Assembly: GCA_017615125.1 (NCBI GenBank)
Contig: JAGAAS010000082.1
Span: forward strand, 1 to 50,968
Source of the DNA: Bacteroidaceae bacterium
GTDB taxonomy: Bacteria; Bacteroidota; Bacteroidia; Bacteroidales; Bacteroidaceae
Reading direction: 5' to 3'
DNA length: 50,968 nt
In this document: positions 45,500-50,968 of the stretch, piece by piece
Numbering within the stretch: the first letter of the stretch is position 1
Layout of the letters: each line of letters starts with the position of its first letter
Program-made: the position numbers and the translations under genes
The notes under the pieces: generated by a model
What the model saw: the letters and a program-made list of their open reading frames with translations, nothing else
What the model was told of the DNA's origin: nothing
Database searches by the model: none

Positions 45500-47599
45500 A
45501 TGAAACGTACCAACCCCTCGCGACAGCTCCTCTTCGGCAACCGTTGCTACACCTCCCTGCGCATGCTCCTCATGCTGCTGATGACGACAGCTACTACTGC
45601 GCTGTTTGCCCAGAACCCTTACCTCCCCCTCTGGGAGCACCTGCCCGACGGCGAGCCCCGCGTGTTTGAAGACCCCGACAATCCCGGGAAGTTCAGAGCC
45701 TACATCATCGGCTCGCACGACATCACCTACAGCGCCTACTGCGGCAACGACATCCGTATGTGGTCGGCACCCGTCGAGGACCTCAGCCAATGGCGCGACG
45801 AAGGCCCCATCTTCACCTGGTTCGTCGACGGCCAATGGGACACGATGTTCGCCCCCGAACTCGTGGAGGTCAACGACCGCGAGACAGGCGAACGGGTTTA
45901 CTACCTCTACCCTCACTCCCGCGGATGGCGCCGAGTTGGTACCGTCTGCAAGGGCAGCCGCCCCAGCGGGCCCTTCACACCCGTCAACCTCACCGACGAC
46001 GGGCGCCAATGTGTTCCCGGTTCGCTCATCGACTTCGACCCCTCGGTATACGTCGAGCCAGTCAACGACAAGAAAGACCCCGACTATAAGAAAGGCTTCC
46101 GCGCCTACGCCTTCTACGGCTTCCAGCACAGCACAGCCATCGAGCTCGACCCCAACACCATGTACTCCCTGCGCCCAGGAACGGAGATCCACGACTACTT
46201 CATCCCCGCCAGCGAGCGCTACGGCGTGGTGCGCGACCCTGAGGGCACCGAGTATCCCTCGCTCTACAAAGGACAGAACCCTGGAGACTTTAACTTCTTC
46301 GAGGCCTCCAGCATCCGTAAGATAGCCAACAAGTACGTGATGGTGTTCTCGGGCTATAGCGGCCCCGACTACGGGCTCGGCTCCACCAACTCCGCCCTCC
46401 GCTATGCCTACGGCGACTCGCCCCTCGGCCCCTGGCGCTCGGGCGGCGTGCTCGTTGACTCACGCGGCGTGGTGCCCAACGAAGACGGCACCCACCTCAC
46501 CACCACCAATGCCGCACACAACACCCACGGCTCCCTGCAAGAGATCAACGGCCAATGGTACGTCTTCTATCACCGTCCCCCGCGCGGCTTCGGCAATGCA
46601 CGCCAGCCGATGGTAGCCCCCGTGAAGATCATGTTGGAGAAGAAGAGCGTCGCCAAGGGCGGCGAGCTCAAAATCGTTGCCTACGACCCCTACGCACCCA
46701 ATAACGAGTGGACGGCATCCGCTTCCGACGGCACATGCTACACGGGTGCTGAGGTCACCAGCGAGGGCTTCCAGATCTTCGGCCTGCCCCCCTACCGCTA
46801 CTACTCCGCCGGCATCGCCTGCTACATGACGGGCAACGACTGGCTCCAGGATAACCACGACGTGTGGAACAACCACATGGACCTCGCCGGCATCACCAAC
46901 AAGGGCATCGTCGGCTTCAAGTACTTCGGCTTCGGAGGACTCGACAAGGACACCAAGGGTGTGAAAGCCTTCGAGGGAACGAAGGCCGGCGACGGCACCG
47001 AGCTCAACCTCTTCCTAACGCCGGGAGGACACGGCGCCTTCACCATTCACGTCATGCTCGACGGCCCCTACGCCAACGACACCTGGAAGGGTAAGGAGAT
47101 AGCCACAATAAACGTGCCTGCCGACGCCCCCAAGGAGAAGACCGCCTACAAGGTCTCCGTGCCCGACGTCGAAGCACTCACGGGCAAGCACGCCATCTAC
47201 CTCGTTGCCGAAGGGCCCGAGATACCCAAGCGCGAGGAGCAGCCCCGCTGGGGACGGATGCCGCAGCAGCCGCAGCGCCCCGAAGGACTCTTCGACCTGC
47301 ACGGACTCGGCTTCTCCAAGCCGGGCGTTCCCTGCGAGCCCCCTGTAGTGCCCGTTGTCACCATTACCGCCGACGGCAAGAAGCTCAACATCCCTGCCAC
47401 CCCCATCCGCTGCTCCAACGCCAACGGCCTCACCGACGCCATCCGTTATCAGGTCTATGCCCCGCTGACCGACAAGTCCGTCATCGAGGTCACCGCCTCC
47501 AAGCCCGGCGTGCGCAGCGAGGTGAGCCCCATCACCGACGGCCGAGCCACCGTCCGCTGCACCTACAACGGCCTGGAGAAGATATACCTCATCAACTAA
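45500..47599 (+). CDS. Secreted GH43-type glycoside hydrolase
   Basis: This 699-residue exported enzyme has a long signal region ending near TTALFAQ. The catalytic five-bladed propeller begins NPYLPLWEHLPDGEPRVFED, where the Asp of PDGEP is a likely base. It continues with DTMFAPELVEVND, LIDFDPSVYVEPV (a likely pKa-tuning Asp), FFEASSIRKIANKYVMVFSG (a likely acid Glu) and NAAHNTHGSLQEINGQWYVF. C-terminal beta modules resembling CBM6 follow (GIVGFKYFGFGG) and end in a short barrel-like tail. GH43 enzymes cut arabinose- or xylose-containing glycans. The gene is notably GC-rich compared with its neighbours. An in-frame TTG at 45467 is unlikely as start. Confidence 0.85.
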   Translation: MKRTNPSRQLLFGNRCYTSLRMLLMLLMTTATTALFAQNPYLPLWEHLPDGEPRVFEDPDNPGKFRAYIIGSHDITYSAYCGNDIRMWSAPVEDLSQWRDEGPIFTWFVDGQWDTMFAPELVEVNDRETGERVYYLYPHSRGWRRVGTVCKGSRPSGPFTPVNLTDDGRQCVPGSLIDFDPSVYVEPVNDKKDPDYKKGFRAYAFYGFQHSTAIELDPNTMYSLRPGTEIHDYFIPASERYGVVRDPEGTEYPSLYKGQNPGDFNFFEASSIRKIANKYVMVFSGYSGPDYGLGSTNSALRYAYGDSPLGPWRSGGVLVDSRGVVPNEDGTHLTTTNAAHNTHGSLQEINGQWYVFYHRPPRGFGNARQPMVAPVKIMLEKKSVAKGGELKIVAYDPYAPNNEWTASASDGTCYTGAEVTSEGFQIFGLPPYRYYSAGIACYMTGNDWLQDNHDVWNNHMDLAGITNKGIVGFKYFGFGGLDKDTKGVKAFEGTKAGDGTELNLFLTPGGHGAFTIHVMLDGPYANDTWKGKEIATINVPADAPKEKTAYKVSVPDVEALTGKHAIYLVAEGPEIPKREEQPRWGRMPQQPQRPEGLFDLHGLGFSKPGVPCEPPVVPVVTITADGKKLNIPATPIRCSNANGLTDAIRYQVYAPLTDKSVIEVTASKPGVRSEVSPITDGRATVRCTYNGLEKIYLIN

Positions 47600-47644
47600 G
47601 GAAACGAAACAGCAAGGACCAACACTGCTAAAAAGAAAAAGAAA

Positions 47645-47679
47645 GTTCTCCCATTATCGTTGATGGTGGGAGAACCTTT
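47645..47679. terminator. Bidirectional terminator between GH43 and the nuclease gene
   Basis: GTTCTCCCA (47645-47653) pairs with TGGGAGAAC (47667-47675) across a 13-nt loop. CTTTT follows on plus and TTTCTTTTT on minus, so it can serve the two convergent genes. Confidence 0.8.
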
Positions 47680-47702
47680 TCAGTATTAGTGTCAGCAGAT
47701 TT

Positions 47703-48875
47703 TTATCTGTTTCCTTTCGCCCTGTTGTGGGTTTTGCAAAGCATTTGACAGTTAGCGATGTCGGTTGCTCCGCCTTTGCTCCATGCTGTCACATGATCGG
47801 CATCCATATCCTTCATGTCCCAAATCTTGGTATGATTAGCATCGTGTCCTACGGCGCAAAGTGGGCAATTTGACTCGCCCTTTTCCCGAGCCAAAGCGGT
47901 TTGCTGTGCATAAACGGCTTTCTTCGTAGGTTCGTCGAACACACGGACATTCAATAGTTTTGTGTTTTGGCAACCATCGAGGATAAACTCATAGATGCCC
48001 TTCTTGTCCTTTACATAGAAACTCTCGTAGAGTTCCTTCACCTTCTCAGCAACAGCTGCCGGGTTGTAAGCCGTTTTGTGAAAGCGCTCGTAGAGCTCTC
48101 CCCATTTCAAGCCACACATCTCTTTCTCAGGCGTGATGTCAAAGACGGAAGTAATCCAGTCGATAACTGACGTAAAGTAGGCTTTCAATTCGTTGATGCT
48201 GTCGTCATAACGATGCGCAGACATATAATCCTCCGTGTTTCCTCTGCTCACCCAATCGAGGGCTGCTGCCAAGAAGTCTTGCCGTTTAGCTGTGCCCGAA
48301 ATGAAACAGCTCCACTTATTAATATTGGTGTTGTTGGAATTGGAAAACTCTTCTTTCGCCTTCGTGACGAACGGGCCCGAATAAACGGCGTTAAGCGTTT
48401 CCTGCGTGTTGAGCGGAATACCTACAATATTGATGGTACGAAACCAGTCCTTGATTTCCTTTTCTGTTCCTTCGCACACGTAGATAAGCAACTTCGTATT
48501 CAGGAACTTCTCCTGTTCGTCTTTGTCTAATGCTGTGAAGTACCAAGGCCTTCCGTCGGCATCTATCCAAGCAAACTTTTCCGTAATGAAACGCCCCAGC
48601 GACGTAATGCGCTGTTGCCCGTCAAGCACTTCGTACTTGTCTTCGCCTACCTTCGAGAAATAGATAAGCCCCAAAGGATAGCCGTTTCGAACGGATTGAA
48701 TCACATCCACTTCCTTTTTGCCTCCGTTTTCAGCATAAAGATAATGTCGCTGAAACTCTGGCTGAATCGTTAGCCTTCCCGAAAGGCCATACAAGCCTTT
48801 TCCCTCATATTCGTTATACTGGAAGCCCTTACAGATATCGCCAATACTCCAGTTTTGGTATAGTGTTGCTTTCAT
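47703..48875 (-). CDS. DUF262-HNH nuclease of a methyltransferase-linked module
   Basis: This 390-residue protein starts with the DUF262 (GmrS-like, ParB/sulfiredoxin-fold) motif [14 protein letters not shown] near residue 40 and [11 protein letters not shown] near 83, where NTP binding and hydrolysis are expected. Its C-terminus is an HNH nuclease with a zinc-ribbon: CPLCAVG near 334, then [16 protein letters not shown] near 357 and [14 protein letters not shown] at the end. DUF262-HNH proteins such as GmrSD restrict modified DNA. Here the partner is an EcoRI-family adenine methyltransferase 5 nt upstream, so the pair looks like a restriction-type module. Target and cofactor are inferred. 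Confidence 0.85.
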   Translation of the reverse strand: MKATLYQNWSIGDICKGFQYNEYEGKGLYGLSGRLTIQPEFQRHYLYAENGGKKEVDVIQSVRNGYPLGLIYFSKVGEDKYEVLDGQQRITSLGRFITEKFAWIDADGRPWYFTALDKDEQEKFLNTKLLIYVCEGTEKEIKDWFRTINIVGIPLNTQETLNAVYSGPFVTKAKEEFSNSNNTNINKWSCFISGTAKRQDFLAAALDWVSRGNTEDYMSAHRYDDSINELKAYFTSVIDWITSVFDITPEKEMCGLKWGELYERFHKTAYNPAAVAEKVKELYESFYVKDKKGIYEFILDGCQNTKLLNVRVFDEPTKKAVYAQQTALAREKGESNCPLCAVGHDANHTKIWDMKDMDADHVTAWSKGGATDIANCQMLCKTHNRAKGNR

Positions 48876-48880
48876 TTGGA

Positions 48881-49966
48881 TTATTGTTTTTTTCGGATGA
48901 TTATTCTACCATATGTTAGCACTCCATTTATATACGGCCCATCCTTCCCTGTTTTGCTGATGAGACCAGACAAACCTCTTATGTTTCCTGCAATTAGACC
49001 AATAATGTCAAACTGTTCAGGGCAATACTTATCAAGGAAGCTAATAGGAACTCCCATGTAATCATAATAATCTGAAGGTATTGCATCTGTATAAGGGACG
49101 TTTATACACGGGTAGTTATCAAACATAACGTATCCCTTTTCCTTCAAGTCTTTGTGCTTACTAAATCGCAGATTATCTTTCATTGACATTAAATTTAAGG
49201 GCACATGTCTTCTCCCATGTTCAAGATTAGTGAACCATCTTACGCCTTTCACTCTTATATACCTCTTTCCTTTTTCATCTATTCTCCAACCTGCAGCAGA
49301 CAAAGGATAAGACTCAGGAACCATGAATTCACGGTCTCCAGAACTTATTGATGGACCATACCATAATTTATTGTCTCTAACTAGCGGAAACACCTCTCTA
49401 TATGTTAAAGCATTCATGTTTCCAATAATTAGAAATTGCTTTCTTTCTTCAACACACCAAATCAAAAACTCTCTAAACAGCGAAAAGGGCGGATTCGTAA
49501 CTATAATATCTGCTTCATCACGCAGTTTACAAACCTCCTTGCTGCGGAAGTCTCCGTCTCCCTCCAAATAGTGCCACTCTAAGTCGTCGATATCAATTCG
49601 CCCGTTTCCGTTTGTGTCGCGAGTCAGTTCAAAAATCTTTCCTTTGATGCGCGTCTTATCCACATCGTACCAAGGGCTTTCCGTTTCAAAGAGAGTCGGC
49701 TGATAGTTCTTATATTTCTTGCTTTCCACAGCATACGATGTGCTGATAAGCCGTTTCAGCCCAAGCCGCTCGAAGTTCTGCGCAAAGAAACGAGTGAAGT
49801 TGCTCCACTCAGGGTCGTCGCAAGGCAGAAGTACCGTCTTGTCGCGAAAAGTGTCAGGATTATACTCCAGATAGGCGTTTACCTCTTTCTGTATGTCGGC
49901 ATACTGCGTGTAGAACTCATCGTTCTTCGCTGCCTTCGCAGCACCAAGATTGCTGTTGTTTGCCAT
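48881..49966 (-). CDS. EcoRI-family adenine DNA methyltransferase
   Basis: This 361-residue protein closely follows M.EcoRI in layout: [20 protein letters not shown], then [27 protein letters not shown], and the catalytic motif NPPF at N158-F161 ([15 protein letters not shown]). [39 protein letters not shown] and the end [10 protein letters not shown] follow. These mark an N6-adenine methyltransferase. Two oddities: residues 117-128 ([12 protein letters not shown]) form a near-perfect EF-hand calcium loop absent from M.EcoRI, and base composition drops from about 47% to 37% GC just past NPPF. The recognition sequence is unknown; GAATTC is frequent in this window. It is followed by the DUF262-HNH gene and preceded by a structured leader. 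Confidence 0.88.
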   Translation of the reverse strand: MANNSNLGAAKAAKNDEFYTQYADIQKEVNAYLEYNPDTFRDKTVLLPCDDPEWSNFTRFFAQNFERLGLKRLISTSYAVESKKYKNYQPTLFETESPWYDVDKTRIKGKIFELTRDTNGNGRIDIDDLEWHYLEGDGDFRSKEVCKLRDEADIIVTNPPFSLFREFLIWCVEERKQFLIIGNMNALTYREVFPLVRDNKLWYGPSISSGDREFMVPESYPLSAAGWRIDEKGKRYIRVKGVRWFTNLEHGRRHVPLNLMSMKDNLRFSKHKDLKEKGYVMFDNYPCINVPYTDAIPSDYYDYMGVPISFLDKYCPEQFDIIGLIAGNIRGLSGLISKTGKDGPYINGVLTYGRIIIRKKQ

Positions 49967-50011
49967 AAGCGATTGATAATTTTAGTCATAGCATCTGACT
50001 ACCAATCGCCG

Positions 50012-50274
50012 ACGCATAAAGAAAGCGTGATGCCTCTTATGCGTTAAGCTGGGGTATGCCTAGGATATTGGGCCCCATCCCACCATTAAGAATGCACCAC
50101 GCCTATAGGCGCGAATGCATTGCTTTATTTTGGTGGGTATGGAGATGCCGTTATCTAGCACCCCACAATCTCTATTACTTCTGAGCGTTTCTTATCCCAA
50201 TTTGTTTCCTAGGCATATTGGCTTAACGCGAAATAATAGCAAATGCTTCGTTCAGTTCGGATTTCTCCCCGAAC
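50012..50274 (-). ncRNA. Highly structured leader of the methyltransferase-nuclease module (candidate RNA element)
   Basis: Helices read on either strand: GTTCGG/CCGAAC (50255-50260 with 50269-50274); GCGTTAAGC/GCTTAACGC (50041-50049 with 50221-50229) continuing through a 5x3 internal loop into TATGCCTAGGA/TCCTAGGCATA (50055-50065 with 50207-50217); ATTGGG/CCCAAT (50067-50072 with 50196-50201); CCAT-CCCACCA/TGGTGGG-T-ATGG (50075-50085 with 50131-50142); AATGCA/TGCATT (50091-50096 with 50116-50121); and CGCC-TATA-GGCG (50100-50111). TGGGGT (50050-50055) could pair with ACCCCA (50160-50165) as a pseudoknot. ACGCATAA/TTATGCGT (50012-50019 with 50037-50044) competes with the closing helix for 50041-50044. 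It is placed on the minus strand because it lies between a minus-strand -7 box and the methyltransferase start. A MITE-like DNA element is an alternative. Confidence 0.5.
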
Positions 50275-50280
50275 CGAGGG

Positions 50281-50288
50281 CAAATATA
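50281..50288 (-). promoter_or_regulatory. Candidate -7 box of the methyltransferase-nuclease module
   Basis: TATATTTG on the minus strand (plus CAAATATA) fits TAnnTTTG. Start of transcription would be near 50275, just ahead of the first leader hairpin, giving a leader of about 310 nt. No good -33 TTTG is seen at the expected spacing, which is the weak point. Confidence 0.45.
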
Positions 50289-50613
50289 CTCATTTTTTCA
50301 ATTCCCGCTCTTCTTGCCTGAAAAAAAGTGCAGATACTTTGAAAACTTTTCGGGAAATTCTAAGAATAGAAGAGATAAAGTCTCAGCGAAAACTACTATT
50401 CTGCCTGATTGCTCAAGAATCTGACCCTCAACACGATATAGAGAGGATAAGGCTGAACTGGTTAACTGGTTAATCGTTTAATCGTAGAGAAACGTATCGT
50501 AACGAATTGAATCGTAGCGAAGTGTGAATTTTGTGTATAACTGGTGGAAAAAAAGTCCGTTTTTTGCTTGCAGGAACGGGATTTTTGTCGTACCTTCGTA
50601 GCTGAGAAAAGGT
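50289..50613. other. Gene-free region with short degenerate repeats
   Basis: No gene is recognised in this stretch. Around 50455-50515 it contains near-tandem units AACTGGTT, AACTGGTT, AATCGTTT, AATCGTAG, followed by ATCGTAACG and AATCGTAGCG. This style resembles the repeats at 44.0-44.15 kb and 42.2 kb. A weak promoter-like TACCTTCG at 50591-50598 precedes the remnant listed next. Confidence 0.5.
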
Positions 50614-50818
50614 ATGTTGAAAACGCTTCTTTTTTGTCGCTCTTTTACATCGTGAGATAGTGTCTGGAAAGGTGTCGCACGGACGTAACGGCAGGTACTA
50701 CTTCGTGTTCTCGATGGACGAGGATCAGCTCTCGCAGCTGCCCATGAAGCTGGTGCGACAGGCTGACAACATAGCCCAGAAGGTGCTCAAGGAGGTCATC
50801 TACGCTAACGAGAAATAA
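50614..50818 (+). pseudogene. Small gene remnant, frameshifted
   Basis: From 50648 to the TAA at 50816-50818 one frame reads HREIVSGKVSHGRNGRYYFV, then FSMDEDQLSQLPMKLVRQ and ADNIAQKVLKEVIYANEK: protein-like composition with normal codon use. An ATG at 50614 opens another frame, MLKTLLFCRSFTS, that stops early. Removing one T from the T6 run at 50630-50635 joins them into about 67 residues. It is a degraded or frameshifted small gene, or the tail of a lost larger gene. Family not recognised. Confidence 0.5.
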
Positions 50819-50968
50819 ACTGTCACACGTAATGATAGCCTTGTAAGGAAATAAATCATTGGCAAACAAGTGATTACGAACCGAATCTTCCAGTTCTTCC
50901 AATTCCAATTAGGACAATAAGGTATACAACCCCCTTTCTAAGACTTTATAACTAATTAATATATAGAT
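50819..50968. other. Right-edge intergenic sequence
   Basis: Nothing is recognised here. The last 30 bases are AT-rich. A minus-strand open frame overlapping this part (50645-50908) is antisense to the remnant and has no recognisable domain. Confidence 0.4.

Noticed and set aside
50041-50229. Integron attC site suggested by GTTAAGC at one end and GCTTAAC at the other
   Set aside because: In attC the RYYYAAC core comes first and GTTRRRY last; here the order is reversed on both strands, and no integrase or gene cassette is seen.
50041-50229. MITE with terminal inverted repeats
   Set aside because: No target-site duplication found at the ends and its position matches a leader; not excluded, only less favoured.
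50012-50274. Retron, IscB-type guide RNA or 6S RNA for the structured leader
   Set aside because: No reverse transcriptase or IscB is present, and the asymmetric internal region does not match the symmetric 6S bubble; kept as unclassified.

Overview
The window is a contiguous piece of a Bacteroidota chromosome, most likely order Bacteroidales and perhaps near Prevotellaceae; this is inferred from gene content, not from a marker-gene tree. The support is a complete moxR-batABCDE (aerotolerance) operon, a type IX secretion plug-like protein, an atpDCBEFHAG operon with the short epsilon subunit and signal-peptide AtpB of this phylum, DUF3078, DUF1846 and DUF3784 proteins, several TAnnTTTG promoters (some with a TTTG box 19-20 nt upstream), and few Shine-Dalgarno sites. 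No rRNA, tRNA, CRISPR array or intact insertion sequence was found.

Layout. 1-4.7 kb: the end of a flavodoxin-like gene, a 0.6 kb gene-poor stretch lying between two 3' ends and full of short symmetric motifs, then a leftward, translationally coupled trio (nucleoside phosphorylase, DUF3784 membrane protein, MnmE) and a leftward TPR/PD40 envelope protein. 4.8-10.5 kb, rightward: a TtcA-like PP-loop protein, a small DMT-family membrane protein, FtsY, RimO, an HU protein and an unusual HU-transmembrane-LysM protein. 10.5-19.3 kb: the moxR/bat envelope operon. 19.4-25.5 kb: PAP2 phosphatase, small HTH protein, barstar-like orphan inhibitor, T9SS plug protein and ClpC. 25.5-31.5 kb, leftward: M6 metalloprotease, hexapeptide acyltransferase, EttA and a DUF3078 outer-membrane protein. 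31.5-36.8 kb, rightward: DUF1846, YidC and a TlpA-like lipoprotein. 36.9-43.8 kb, leftward: the whole F1Fo ATP synthase operon behind a well-formed promoter. 43.9-47.6 kb, rightward: an unknown membrane-anchored protein behind a hairpin-rich leader, and a secreted GH43 glycosidase. 47.7-50.3 kb, leftward: a two-gene module of an EcoRI-family adenine methyltransferase and a DUF262-HNH nuclease, preceded by a strikingly structured leader. The right end holds a frameshifted gene remnant.

Most of the window is core metabolism and envelope biology: tRNA modification, protein targeting and insertion (FtsY, YidC), ATP synthesis and envelope stress. The accessory part is at the right end. There the methyltransferase-nuclease pair looks like a restriction-type defence module. 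It has three unusual features: a leader of about 300 nt with nested inverted repeats, a possible pseudoknot and two mutually exclusive helices; an EF-hand-like calcium loop inside the methyltransferase; and a sharp base-composition step in the middle of the methyltransferase, suggesting a swapped C-terminal half.

A second unexplained signal is an interspersed intergenic repeat present in six copies (four on +, two on -). Its copies keep one common reading frame with lysine/glutamate-rich peptides, and the insertion I could measure is a multiple of three.
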